Assembly (NCBI RefSeq): GCF_004345665.1
Contig: NZ_SLWR01000002.1
Span: forward strand, 310,001-374,000
Length of the DNA: 64,000 nucleotides
Origin: Kribbella antiqua
GTDB lineage: Bacteria > Actinomycetota > Actinomycetes > Propionibacteriales > Kribbellaceae
Direction of reading: 5' to 3'
The notes under the pieces were generated by a model. It had not been told where the DNA came from, did no database searches, and was given only the letters and a program-made list of their open reading frames with translations. Of the stretch, positions 55,586 to 64,000 are shown in pieces. The stretch's first letter is position 1. Every line of letters starts with the position of its first letter. Both the position numbers and the translations under genes were made by a program.

Positions 55586-55903
55586 ATGCCCGACGATGTA
55601 GTCACCGTCAGACTGCGCCTGGCGCAGCTCGTGGCCCAAGCTGAAACAGACGAAGAGTTCCGGCAGCGACTCGCTGACGATCCGGCGGCCGTCCTGGCCG
55701 AGAACGACATTCCCGATGGTGCGGTCGACGAGTATTCGCAGGCCATTCAGGGAGTGCGCTCGAGTGCCGAAAGCTTCGAGGCGGCGGACGACGACCCGAC
55801 CAGCTGCATCCACACGGCCGGGTGCAACGACTTCACCTGCATCGCGACCATCTGCGGACCCACCTGCTTCGTGACGATCAAGATTGACGCACCTGACGCG
55901 TGA
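55586..55903 (+). CDS. Lanthipeptide precursor with NHLP-like leader
   Basis: The 105-residue peptide has a leader of about 70 residues. Its DEEFRQRLADDPAAVLAEN segment (residues 22-40) resembles nitrile-hydratase-like (NHLP) leader peptides. The core, from about residue 71, holds five cysteines (74, 80, 85, 90, 94) and Thr/Ser at 72, 73, 77, 84, 88, 93 and 97 for dehydration and ring closure. The core contains the CGPTC motif at 90-94. It is encoded directly ahead of, and overlapping, a LanL-type synthetase gene. The ATG at 55586 follows a GGGGGG ribosome site. The predicted product is a polycyclic lanthipeptide of about 25-30 residues; topology and activity are unknown. Confidence 0.85.
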   Translation: MPDDVVTVRLRLAQLVAQAETDEEFRQRLADDPAAVLAENDIPDGAVDEYSQAIQGVRSSAESFEAADDDPTSCIHTAGCNDFTCIATICGPTCFVTIKIDAPDA

Positions 55904-58541
55904 GGCAACCGACCGCTGGCTTCTGGACGCGGTAGCAAAGGCGGTCGGCGAGCGTACGAATCAGTGGCGGGTGACGCCGGCGGAAGACTCCCTGCACCCG
56001 TGGATCTTCGCGCTGCCCGCAGATACCGCGCTTCAGCAACAGGGCTGGAAGCTTCACGTCTCCAGTTATGTGTCGACGGCGGCGGAGACTCTTCGGCGCG
56101 TACTTCCTCCGCTCGTCGACGCGGGCGTCGCATTCAAGGTCGTCGGATCCGCGGCCTGGCTCGGCGGACTGAATCGAGGCTCTGCGGGGCTGTCGCAAGT
56201 CGGGAAGTTCATCACGGCCTATCCGCGCGACGACTCCTCCGCCGTGGATCTGGCGATCGCTCTGGATCAGGCCACCCGCGGCCTGCGCGGCCCGCGGATA
56301 CCATCGGATCGTCCGGTGGCTGACGGCGGTGTCGTGTTCTACCGGTACGGCGGCTTCGGCGACCTGTGCATGCAGACCCGCCTCGGTGAAGTCGTACTCG
56401 CGGTAGTCGCCCCGGACGGCCGCCTGATCCCGGATCGACGCGGTACGGCGCCCACAGCGCCGTACTGGGTGAGCGACCCGTTTCAGGCCCGCGGCCTTGG
56501 CTCGACGTACTCGCTCGGGGCGACAGTCGCGGAACGCTATCGGCCGGTGTCGATACTGGCGCGGTCGCCGGACACCGTTGTCCAGTTGGGACTTGACCTG
56601 GTCACACCACGGGTGTGCGTCCTCAAACGCGCTCGGCGACGTCCCGCGGATCACGATGTCGCCGTCGAGGACGGGGGCATCCTGCTCCGTCGCGAGGTCG
56701 AGCTTCTGCAGCGCCTGACGGGCCAGGGAGTGACGGCGACCTTGTACGACGTGGTCGAGAGCGGCGATGAATTGATCCTCGTCACCGAGGACCTGGGCGG
56801 GGAGACTCTCGACCAGCACGTGCGCAAGCTGATGACCACGGGCTCGCTGCCGTCCACCGCGCGGGTCGTGGAGCTCGCCGTAGCGATTGCCGACGCCCTC
56901 GCCGCGATCCACGACCGCGGGCACATCCACGGCGATCTCAAGTCGGCGAATGTCGTGCTCGACTCCGACGGCCGGATCAAGCTCATCGACTTCGAGCTGG
57001 CCTATGCCATCGGTTCCGGCGAGCGACCCGCAGGCGCGGGGACGCGCGGCTACGTCTCGCCCGAATGCAGGGGCGGCGCGACCGCATCGGTCTCCGACGA
57101 CATCTACGCGCTGGGAGCGGTCCTCTATCTGCTGATCACCGGCGCGGAACCGTCGCGCGCGCCGTACATCGAGAACCTGCTGGATCGACCACCCCTGCAG
57201 CTCAATCCGGAAGCCAGACGCCCGCTCATCGACGTGATGGCGCGATGTCTCAGCGCCGATCGCTACAGTTCCGCTCGCGACGTACGGCGGGCGTTGCTGG
57301 AGGCAACGGCCATGCCCGCCGACCCGCCAGGCGCGGTCACTGGGCGGCTGGTGGAGCCCGAGCGTGCCCTTGAACAGGCGCGCCGAGCAGGCGACCTCCT
57401 CTGTGCCGAGGCCGAAACCACCGACGCCGGACTGATCTGGCGCAGCAGGTACTTCGTCGGCAAGGGAATCGTCGGTCGTGACATCAACACCGGCATGGCG
57501 GGCACGATCCTCGCGCTGGCCGAGCTGGTCGACGAGTTCGGGGTGGAGACGCACCGGGACGTCCTTCGGGCCGGCGCGCGTACCCTTCAGGCCTTGCCGC
57601 CGATTCCGGGCGATCCGGCCTTCGGGCTCTATGTCGGAGACATGGGAGTCGTCGCGGCGCTTCTTCGCGCGGGCCAGGTCTTGCCGGACGACGAACTGGT
57701 CCGAGCCGCGGCCCACCGCGCGAGTCAGCACCCGGCCGCACAGCCCGATGACTCCCCCGACCTGTTCCACGGCATCGCCGGCCGCCTCTTGACCGAGCTC
57801 CTCCTCTGGGACGAAACTAGCGACGCCACGACCCTCGAGCGGGCCGTCGCGTACGGCGATGCACTCCTCGAGCGGCGCGAAGGCGGTCCCGGTGAGGCCT
57901 ACTGGCGCATCCCACCCGGGTATGCCGACCTCAGCGGCAAGAGCTACCTCGGCTACGCCCACGGAGCCGCCGGCATCGCCGACGCCCTCCTCGATCTTGC
58001 GGAGGTTACGGGAGAGCAGAAGTACGCGCGTACGGCGACCATGGCGATGGCGTGGATCACTCGCCAGGCGGTGTCTTTTCACAGCGGACTCGCCTGGCCG
58101 GCGACCGAGGGACAGCGGCCATCCCCACCCTTCTGGTGTCACGGCGCGACCGGCATCGGTCGGCTGTTCCTACACGCTCTGCCCGAGACGGCTGAGAGCC
58201 TGCAAGCGATCTGCCGCTCCGTAGCTTCGGCGGCTAGATGGGCCGGGCCGACGCTGTGCCACGGGCTGGCCGGCAACGCCGAGTTCCTCCTGGACGCCGG
58301 CCGGGCCCTGGCCGATGACGAACTACTGGTGAAGGCCAACGAGCTGATGTCGCTCGTCGACGCGTATGGGGTCGACGCCGCGGAAGGCAGGGGGTGGATC
58401 TCCGAAGCGCCTCGGCAGATCAACCCGGACTACCTGGTTGGCTTCGCCGGCATACCGCTGGTCCTGTTAAGGCTGGCCAGGCCGGACCGCCGCTACCAAC
58501 TCAGCCGTGCGGGCTTCAGGTACCGGTCGCGGCGGCCCTGA
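55884..58541 (+). CDS. Class IV (LanL-type) lanthipeptide synthetase
   Basis: The 885-residue enzyme has an N-terminal phosphoSer/Thr lyase region (about 1-230, start WKLHVSSYVS) and a kinase domain with Asp351 in HIHGDLKSANV and Asp369 in LIDFELA. A C-terminal LanC-like cyclase contains zinc ligands Cys752 (FWCHGATG), Cys792 and His793 (LCHGLAGN), plus the YAHGAAG motif. The complete zinc site distinguishes it from class III enzymes, which lack it. It phosphorylates, dehydrates and cyclises the precursor encoded just upstream. The TTG at 55884 is the only start that keeps the first conserved strand; it overlaps the precursor gene by 20 bases. No transporter or protease gene is adjacent. Confidence 0.9.
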   Translation: MTHLTREATDRWLLDAVAKAVGERTNQWRVTPAEDSLHPWIFALPADTALQQQGWKLHVSSYVSTAAETLRRVLPPLVDAGVAFKVVGSAAWLGGLNRGSAGLSQVGKFITAYPRDDSSAVDLAIALDQATRGLRGPRIPSDRPVADGGVVFYRYGGFGDLCMQTRLGEVVLAVVAPDGRLIPDRRGTAPTAPYWVSDPFQARGLGSTYSLGATVAERYRPVSILARSPDTVVQLGLDLVTPRVCVLKRARRRPADHDVAVEDGGILLRREVELLQRLTGQGVTATLYDVVESGDELILVTEDLGGETLDQHVRKLMTTGSLPSTARVVELAVAIADALAAIHDRGHIHGDLKSANVVLDSDGRIKLIDFELAYAIGSGERPAGAGTRGYVSPECRGGATASVSDDIYALGAVLYLLITGAEPSRAPYIENLLDRPPLQLNPEARRPLIDVMARCLSADRYSSARDVRRALLEATAMPADPPGAVTGRLVEPERALEQARRAGDLLCAEAETTDAGLIWRSRYFVGKGIVGRDINTGMAGTILALAELVDEFGVETHRDVLRAGARTLQALPPIPGDPAFGLYVGDMGVVAALLRAGQVLPDDELVRAAAHRASQHPAAQPDDSPDLFHGIAGRLLTELLLWDETSDATTLERAVAYGDALLERREGGPGEAYWRIPPGYADLSGKSYLGYAHGAAGIADALLDLAEVTGEQKYARTATMAMAWITRQAVSFHSGLAWPATEGQRPSPPFWCHGATGIGRLFLHALPETAESLQAICRSVASAARWAGPTLCHGLAGNAEFLLDAGRALADDELLVKANELMSLVDAYGVDAAEGRGWISEAPRQINPDYLVGFAGIPLVLLRLARPDRRYQLSRAGFRYRSRRP

Positions 58542-58545
58542 CGAG

Positions 58546-61500
58546 TCAGCCTTGGGCTTGGTGGAAGATGAAGGTGCTTCCGCCGATGAGTTCTCCCTTG
58601 GTGGTCAGTTGCTGGATGACGTAGCGCGGTGCCGTCTCGGTCTGCTGGTCGGTGCCGGTTGCCAGCAGGAGGATCTGCTCCCGGCTGTTGGCTCTGATGG
58701 TCAGCGGCAGGTCGACGTATTCCGCCGTACGGCCGACGCGGTACTGGCGGGTCAGGTCGAACGTCTTGACCAGTTGATCCCAGGACTTCTCCGGACGCAT
58801 CTCGTCCACGAGCCAGCGACTCTGCAACCGCTTCAGATCGGCGGCGGAGAACTTGGAGCTGGTCAGCCCGCGCACACCTTCGAGTTTCTGGACACGCTTG
58901 CTGAGCGCCTTGGAGAACAACATCGAAAGGCGTACGCCGGGATCGTCGAGCGAGGGCAGCCGCATCAGATGGCGCAGTTTCCGCGTGCTGGTCGCGTAGA
59001 AGTAGAACGGAATCGGGCGGAAGACACTCGGCAGCAGGTTGACGACGTGCAGGTTCTTGAGCCCGGCGCGTTTCTCGGCGGTGACCAGTTGGGCGATGTC
59101 GAACACCTTGGCCGCGGTGGGGATCGGGTCGGATGGGCTGTCGATGACCACCAGCATGCAGGTGTGGGTGTCCGCTCCGACCGGCGGCGTCCAGTTCCAT
59201 TCGAGTACGGTCGGTCGCAGCGGCTCGAGCGTCGCGATCGTCTGGGGCGAACCGACGGCCGTCCAGTTGGCGTCGCCGGGACTGTTCGGCCAGGTGGTCC
59301 AGAAGTCGGCGGGCAGGTCGGGAAGTCCCGCTGATGCTCCCGCCACCATGATTTTCACGGTCACGTCGGCGGCGGCGACCGGTCCACGGTTGTGCACCTG
59401 CACGTAGACCCGGTTCTGGTTGCCGGCCTCGGGACTCTCGTGCACGAGTTTGGTCTCGAAGGTCAGGTAGTTCACCTCGGTGGGCTGCAACTGCCAGTTC
59501 GGTGGCGCGTCGGTCTTGATGTCGGCGCATTCCCACCAGTAGCACGCGTCGTCGAGGTCGACGTACCGCGTCGGATCCTTCCAGGCAGCGGTGGCGGTCC
59601 CGCTCGGAGCGCGGCCGCTGTCCATGACGTGGTCGCGCACGAACAGGTCGACCAGCGGCTGCGTGGTCAGATCGGTCCGGATCTCCCACAAGCCACGTCC
59701 ATGCGTTGCCGCGCGCAACAGATTTCCACCCGTACGGCGGCGCAGGTCGTAGATGGCCGTGTTCGGCAACCCCTGCGAGTAGTTCACCCAGCTCGTCCCG
59801 CAGTTGGTCGTACGGAACACGCCGATGTCGGTGCCCACGAACCATTCGGTGGTGCTCGCCAGGCTCAGCGCGTACATCGGTACGTCGGGGAGGCCACCGC
59901 TGACCGCCGTCCAGGTCGCCGTACCCGAGGCGGGCACAGTGCCGCGCCAGACATGGTTGGCGAGGCCGAACCCGCTGAACGCGACCACGACGGTGTTGTC
60001 GTCGCCGGGAAGGCTGTGGACGTCCCAGATCCACTGAGCGGTGGGCAGCGGCGCGGCATGCAGTACGCGCGCCGTCCACGTCCCGCCGGACAGGTCGAGG
60101 CGATAGACCTGCCCACTGGTCGTCGCGCAGTAGATGAGCGAGTCGTTCGAGAACGACACCGCCGACACTCTCCCGATGATCCCGGGTAGCCCCACTCCGG
60201 AACCGGGCCAGCCGCCGTTGCCCATCGCGTCGTCGATGTTGATCACATTGGTTGCCCACGCCAACCGTTCCGAGTTCGGGCTGATCGCGGCCGGCGGATA
60301 GAACAGGCCGTTGCCGTTCAACCCGGTGGAGACCGGGACATAGGTTCCGAACTCACCGCCCGCCGTGCTCAGCCTGGGCGTGTTCGAGAAGAACGAGTGG
60401 GTCAGGTTGTTGCCGTTCACCTTGCTGATCACGCAGTAACCGCCGTCGCCGTCCGCGCTGTGATAGTGGACCGCGCTGTTGCGGTACTGCTGGGTGCCGT
60501 TGTCCTGCGTGCCGCACTGAACGAGCGCGTCCGACACCGGATGGTTGTCGATCGCCTCGTACTGCATGAGGCACAGGCCCTCGTTGGGCGTGTCGTCCCA
60601 CGTCGTCCCGCCGTCGGAGCTGAGGAAGAACCCGCCGTCGTTGCCGCTGTAGATCCGCTGGTTCAGCGTTGGGTGGAAGCCGAACGTGTGGCTGTCGGGG
60701 TGGATGTCGCCCCCGATGTTGGCGACGCTCCAGGTGTTGGTGACCGTGTTGCGCTGGCACTTGTACAGCTCGACACCGCTGACGTAGACGACGTCGGGAG
60801 TGGTCGGATCGACGTTGACGTCGCTGGTGAATGCGCCGAACAGCTGGATGGTCGGGCTGTCGGTGCACAGCTGCCACGTCGTTCCTGCGGCCGAACTCGT
60901 TCGGTATACGCCCAGGAAGGTGTCGTCGTTCTTCGCGATCAGCGCGTACTTGTGGGCCGGGCTGCTGGCCGACTGCTTCAAGCTGATGCGGCTCGTGGAT
61001 GACCCGGTCGGCAGACCGTTGGTCAGCTGCGTGAACGTGGGGTTGGCGGCTAGTGCGTTCGTACTGCGGTAGATGCCGCTACCGAAGAAGGCCGCGTACA
61101 CAGTGTTTCCCGTGGCGTCACCAGTGTCGACCAGTACGTCGGTACACGCGATGACGGATGCCGAGATCGCCGGAAGACCGCCACCTGACAATGCTGTCCA
61201 GGTGACGCCGTCGAGCGTCCGGCACAGCCCACGACTCGTCGCTGCGAAGGCGTGGTTGGCGTCGGCGCGATCGACCGCGATCCGGTAGAAGCTGTGGTTG
61301 GCGAGCAGCGCCGTACCGTTGTTCACCCACGTCGTACCGCCGTCGCTGCTGCGCACGACGCCGATACCGAGGTAGACACCGGGGGCGGAGTTCAACGCGA
61401 AGGCTGTGCTGTAGAGCTGCACGTTGCCTTCGCCGGTGCCGGCGTAGAGAACCTGCGGGTTGTCGACGCCGATGGCCAGTGCGCCGATGGCGAGCGAGGG

Positions 61501-61977
61501 CTGGTCGTCGCCGAGGGCTGCCCAGGTTTGACCGCCGTCGTCCGTTCGCCACACGCCGCCGCGGCTGGTGCCGATGTAGATCGTGTCGCCGTTGGTGGGG
61601 TGTGGTGCGATCGCGGTCACGCGGCCGCTGATCAGCACGCGAGCGCCGCCGTACGTCTGTCCGTTCGGCACGGCCAGCGGGCCCAACGGGGTCCAGTTGG
61701 GCAGCGCCGCATTCACCGGCATGCCGAGCGGACCGGCGTCGACGGCCTCCGGTCCGACGGCGTCCCGCGCTTGCAGGGCTTGCAGCCTCAGCAGCGCGGG
61801 GTTCTCCTCCGGTGGCACGGCCGCCACGGCGGCAGCGCCCAACTCCTCGGACTCATCCACGTGCACCGCGGCGAAGTCGAGGGCGAAACGCCCCACCAGT
61901 TTCTTGGTGTCCTTCTTCGGCCGCCGGCGAGCGGCGGTTGCTTTCCTGGCTGCTGTCTTCTTCGTTGCGGGGCTCAC
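58546..61977 (-). CDS. Large Asp-box/VPS10-like propeller protein with histone-like N-terminus
   Basis: The 1,143-residue protein starts with about 25 residues that are Lys/Arg/Ala-rich (KKTAARKATAARRRPKKDTK), like an actinobacterial histone-H1-type tail. A beta-propeller region over about 75-790 follows, with Asp-box motifs such as RTDDGGQTW, RSSDGGTTW and LSSDGGTTW of the VPS10/sialidase type. A C-terminal region follows of about 350 residues with an Ig-like domain and a helix-rich segment. There is no signal peptide, so it is probably cytosolic. Function unknown; a binding scaffold is suggested. It is co-transcribed with the small membrane-protein gene upstream and its end is 4 bases from the convergent LanL gene. 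Confidence 0.7.
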   Translation of the reverse strand: MSPATKKTAARKATAARRRPKKDTKKLVGRFALDFAAVHVDESEELGAAAVAAVPPEENPALLRLQALQARDAVGPEAVDAGPLGMPVNAALPNWTPLGPLAVPNGQTYGGARVLISGRVTAIAPHPTNGDTIYIGTSRGGVWRTDDGGQTWAALGDDQPSLAIGALAIGVDNPQVLYAGTGEGNVQLYSTAFALNSAPGVYLGIGVVRSSDGGTTWVNNGTALLANHSFYRIAVDRADANHAFAATSRGLCRTLDGVTWTALSGGGLPAISASVIACTDVLVDTGDATGNTVYAAFFGSGIYRSTNALAANPTFTQLTNGLPTGSSTSRISLKQSASSPAHKYALIAKNDDTFLGVYRTSSAAGTTWQLCTDSPTIQLFGAFTSDVNVDPTTPDVVYVSGVELYKCQRNTVTNTWSVANIGGDIHPDSHTFGFHPTLNQRIYSGNDGGFFLSSDGGTTWDDTPNEGLCLMQYEAIDNHPVSDALVQCGTQDNGTQQYRNSAVHYHSADGDGGYCVISKVNGNNLTHSFFSNTPRLSTAGGEFGTYVPVSTGLNGNGLFYPPAAISPNSERLAWATNVINIDDAMGNGGWPGSGVGLPGIIGRVSAVSFSNDSLIYCATTSGQVYRLDLSGGTWTARVLHAAPLPTAQWIWDVHSLPGDDNTVVVAFSGFGLANHVWRGTVPASGTATWTAVSGGLPDVPMYALSLASTTEWFVGTDIGVFRTTNCGTSWVNYSQGLPNTAIYDLRRRTGGNLLRAATHGRGLWEIRTDLTTQPLVDLFVRDHVMDSGRAPSGTATAAWKDPTRYVDLDDACYWWECADIKTDAPPNWQLQPTEVNYLTFETKLVHESPEAGNQNRVYVQVHNRGPVAAADVTVKIMVAGASAGLPDLPADFWTTWPNSPGDANWTAVGSPQTIATLEPLRPTVLEWNWTPPVGADTHTCMLVVIDSPSDPIPTAAKVFDIAQLVTAEKRAGLKNLHVVNLLPSVFRPIPFYFYATSTRKLRHLMRLPSLDDPGVRLSMLFSKALSKRVQKLEGVRGLTSSKFSAADLKRLQSRWLVDEMRPEKSWDQLVKTFDLTRQYRVGRTAEYVDLPLTIRANSREQILLLATGTDQQTETAPRYVIQQLTTKGELIGGSTFIFHQAQG

Positions 61978-62225
61978 GACCGTGGTCCCTTCTCAGCCGC
62001 GAGCCGACGTACGACGAAGTGCCTTCGCGACAAGAGCCCGCTCGTCAGCGCGACAACCCCCAGTACGGCGACGATCCCCCACTCCGCACTACCACTCCCC
62101 CCGTCAGGCTCGAGCCCGAGCTCCTCGATCCAACGCGGGAAGACGGCGGTAACCACCGCCGCCAATCCGAACAACCCAGCAAAGAATGCCTCGACTTTCC
62201 ACCAGCCACTGCGAACCCGATTCAT
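61974..62225 (-). CDS. Small membrane protein (83 aa)
   Basis: The 83-residue protein has two hydrophobic segments (about residues 10-30, VEAFFAGLFGLAAVVTAVF, and 48-65, WGIVAVLGVVALTSGLL) with a basic N-terminus and a basic C-terminal tail (RRHFVVRRLAAEKG). It starts at ATG 62225 after a GGGGGAG ribosome site. Its stop overlaps the propeller gene start in an ATGA arrangement, so both are one transcriptional unit. It could anchor the large propeller protein; the family is not recognised. Confidence 0.6.
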   Translation of the reverse strand: MNRVRSGWWKVEAFFAGLFGLAAVVTAVFPRWIEELGLEPDGGSGSAEWGIVAVLGVVALTSGLLSRRHFVVRRLAAEKGPRS

Positions 62226-62379
62226 TTCTCCCCCTTGACGCGGCCGCGAAAAGGCCATCCCTCCCAAAGTGGCCCGCCCAACAGCACACGTCAACGGCTC
62301 GTCTGATCCAGCCGACCGCGAGATACGTCGTACCGTGAGACGGGCCTCGTGGTGGCGGGGATGGTGAAATACTGCGGCG

Positions 62380-63009
62380 GTGTCTTTACTCGAGTTGTCG
62401 CCCGACCAGTTGCTCACGACAACCAGGACCGTTCGGAAGCGGTTGGATCTCGAGCGGCCGGTTTCGCGGGAGTTGATTCGCGAGCTGATCGAGATCGCCG
62501 TACAGGCGCCGTCAGGAGGTAACGGGCAGACGTGGCACTGGCTGGTGATCACGGATCCGGAGAAGCGGGCCGTCATCGGTGAGTACTACCGGCGCTCGCT
62601 CCAGCAGTACTTCGCCGACCGCGACGCCATTGCAGGGACAAGCGCTGATGACGTGCAGGGGAGGGTGCGGAGCAGTTCGGCGTACCTCGGTGAGCACATG
62701 GGCGACGTGCCCGCTCTGGTCATCCCGTGCATCGAGGCCGCGAACCTGCCGGAGGGGAATCAGGCCGGGCTGTGGGGTTCGATCCTCCCAGCCGCCTGGA
62801 GCTACATGCTGGCCGCACGATCCCGCGGGTTGGGTACGGCGTGGACGACGTTGCACCTCAGATACGAGCGTGAGATCAGCGAACTACTCAAGCTCCCGGA
62901 CAACCTCCGCCAGGCCGTCCTCATCCCCACCGCGTACTCGATCGGCACAAACTTCAAGCCGGCACCCCGCAAACCGCTCGACGACATCCTTCACTTCGAC
63001 ACCTGGTAA
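62380..63009 (+). CDS. Nitroreductase family protein
   Basis: The 209-residue FMN-dependent enzyme has the nitroreductase fold: RTVRKRLDLERPVSRELI and QAPSGGNGQTWHWLVI (FMN contact) near the N-terminus and the GLGTAWTTLHL segment. It should use NAD(P)H to reduce nitro, quinone or other small acceptors, as a homodimer. The start is a GTG at 62380. It faces the propeller/membrane-protein operon divergently with about 154 bases between. Native substrate unknown. Confidence 0.88.
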   Translation: MSLLELSPDQLLTTTRTVRKRLDLERPVSRELIRELIEIAVQAPSGGNGQTWHWLVITDPEKRAVIGEYYRRSLQQYFADRDAIAGTSADDVQGRVRSSSAYLGEHMGDVPALVIPCIEAANLPEGNQAGLWGSILPAAWSYMLAARSRGLGTAWTTLHLRYEREISELLKLPDNLRQAVLIPTAYSIGTNFKPAPRKPLDDILHFDTW

Positions 63010-63036
63010 TTGCCGATCAGTCTGTGCATCGACGTG

Positions 63037-63714
63037 TCAGCCGAAGAGGTCGAGGCCGTTGCCGATCACGACGGTGGCGAGGACCAGCAGGAGGACGACG
63101 GTGATCGTGTTCAGGTTGGTCAAGAGCCAGGTCTCGAGGATCTTCAGGCTCCGTGCGGACTTCTCCGGTCCGCTGATCGCGACCGCCAGCAGCGGCACGA
63201 GAACTGTCAGCGAGGCGGCGGAGACGAACACCGCCGCGGCACCGATCAATGGGGCGGGGCCGAGACCGGATCCTCCGATGTAGCTGCCGGCACTCAGGAC
63301 GAGCGGAAGGTTCTTCAGGTTCGCGAGGGCAGCGGCGGCTCCAGTCACCACCAGGCCGGGTGCGGAGAGTGTCGCGATGCGATCGACGATTGCCGGCCGT
63401 GGCGGAGGTGCGCCAGGGGCCGGGCGCTTACGCCAGTACCGGACGGCAAGAGCTCCGAACAAGATGCCGACGGCCAACTGGAGCAGCGCGGTTCCGTCCC
63501 GCGCCGCCTCCTCGTGGTCGTCCGCGACCGCGTCGGTGAGCCAAGCGACGAGTCCGATGGCGATGGTCAGGGCGCCGAGCCACCCGCCGGCGAAGCAGAG
63601 TCCCGCTCGCACCGGCCGGCCGGACATCAGTACCAGCACGACGCAGACCATCGGGACCGGGCTCAAGGCAATCGCCATCGCCTGTGGAAGGACCGCACCA
63701 ACGACGGGCCACAT
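63037..63714 (-). CDS. GAP-family membrane protein
   Basis: The 225-residue protein has six predicted transmembrane helices and the start AVLPQAMAIALSPVPMVCVVL, typical of the GAP/Sap (sulfolipid-1-addressing) family related to LysE-type exporters. Members move lipids or small molecules across the membrane in actinomycetes. The ATG at 63714 is 2 bases after the stop of the upstream small gene, so the two form an operon. The substrate is unknown. Confidence 0.82.
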   Translation of the reverse strand: MWPVVGAVLPQAMAIALSPVPMVCVVLVLMSGRPVRAGLCFAGGWLGALTIAIGLVAWLTDAVADDHEEAARDGTALLQLAVGILFGALAVRYWRKRPAPGAPPPRPAIVDRIATLSAPGLVVTGAAAALANLKNLPLVLSAGSYIGGSGLGPAPLIGAAAVFVSAASLTVLVPLLAVAISGPEKSARSLKILETWLLTNLNTITVVLLLVLATVVIGNGLDLFG

Positions 63715-63716
63715 GG

Positions 63717-63938
63717 TCAGGGACTGTTCGGCGGCCGGGCCGGCGGGACTTGCATGACTTCGAGGATGTTGATCCCGAGCATGTCGAGGTGATTGAGAAT
63801 GCCGGCCAGCGCCGCCTGGTCGGCGAGGTAGCCGTGCAGGACTGTCTGCGCGGGCTCTGGATCGGCGGTCAGCGAAGGGAACGCGTCGGTCAGATCGCGC
63901 GACAAGGCCCCCTGCACCCGGATGACGTAGTGGCCCAT
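63717..63938 (-). CDS. Small conserved protein upstream of the GAP-family gene (73 aa)
   Basis: The 73-residue protein reads HYVIRVQGALSRDLTDAFPS at its start and HGYLADQAALAGILNHLDML followed by a GINILEVMQV strand. Such short proteins, forming an alpha/beta sandwich with a helix-strand pattern, are found in many actinomycetes, but I know no function for the family. The ATG at 63938 follows a GGGGCG site and suits the conserved MGHYVIRVQG start. The stop is 2 bases before the GAP-family gene. Confidence 0.7.
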   Translation of the reverse strand: MGHYVIRVQGALSRDLTDAFPSLTADPEPAQTVLHGYLADQAALAGILNHLDMLGINILEVMQVPPARPPNSP

Positions 63939-64000
63939 GGGACGCCCCTTTCGGCACGACTCTGCTGCCCCCGGCATCGGGAAGCATCACCCTTCCTGGG

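Noticed and set aside
1-64000. CRISPR arrays, tRNA or rRNA genes and transposases
   Set aside because: No regularly spaced direct repeats, cloverleaf-like genes, rRNA segments or DDE-type transposase motifs were recognised.

Overview
The window is about 70% GC, uses many GTG starts, and is dense with overlapping ATGA-type gene junctions. It carries many secreted glycan-active or beta-rich proteins, several carbohydrate ABC transporters and many TetR/LacI regulators. Together these point to a soil actinomycete of the Kribbella/Nocardioides type. This is an inference from gene style; no rRNA is present to confirm it. No tRNA, rRNA, CRISPR array or intact insertion sequence was seen.

Layout. 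0-5.8 kb: the 3' end of a TPR protein, a double GNAT acetyltransferase, a secreted AMIN-like protein, a DUF4389 membrane protein, an NAD-binding epimerase-like protein and an AraC regulator. 5.9-17.1 kb: two convergent, tightly coupled operons that look like one catabolic island. The plus-strand operon encodes a maleate-isomerase-family enzyme, a VOC protein, an 81-residue protein and an alpha/beta hydrolase. The minus-strand operon encodes hydantoinase/carboxylase HyuA and HyuB (with an acetone-carboxylase-gamma-like zinc tail), an aryl-CoA-type flavin monooxygenase, an aryl-AMP/CoA ligase and a TetR regulator. Two tandem inverted repeats sit over the hyuA promoter. 17.2-18.2 kb: a frameshifted LamG-domain remnant.

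18.3-27.0 kb: two ribose/multiple-monosaccharide ABC systems facing each other, the second with its own LacI regulator and tandem operator-like sites. 27.4-33.5 kb: a giant secreted RHS protein with a cationic C-terminal tail. 33.6-39.0 kb: a GH27 alpha-galactosidase, a deazaflavin-dependent oxidoreductase and a secreted beta-propeller protein. 39.0-44.6 kb: a TetR regulator divergent from a sugar ABC importer and a GH2 beta-glucuronidase, a self-contained glycoside uptake and cleavage unit.

44.7-50.7 kb: a compact signalling-like island holding a small beta-rich protein, a sigma-70 factor and its partner, a TPR-CHAT (caspase-like) protease divergent from a subtilisin-like protease, and a 64-residue Cys-containing protein. 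50.8-55.5 kb: a DHA2 drug exporter, an epimerase and an NAD-dependent DNA ligase. 55.6-58.5 kb: a lanthipeptide precursor with five core cysteines and a class IV (LanL-type) synthetase overlapping it. 58.5-64.0 kb: a large Asp-box propeller protein with a histone-like N-terminus, a small membrane protein, a nitroreductase, a GAP-family membrane protein and a small conserved protein.

The most interesting parts are the lanthipeptide locus, the two-protease/sigma-factor island and the HyuA/HyuB aromatic catabolic island.
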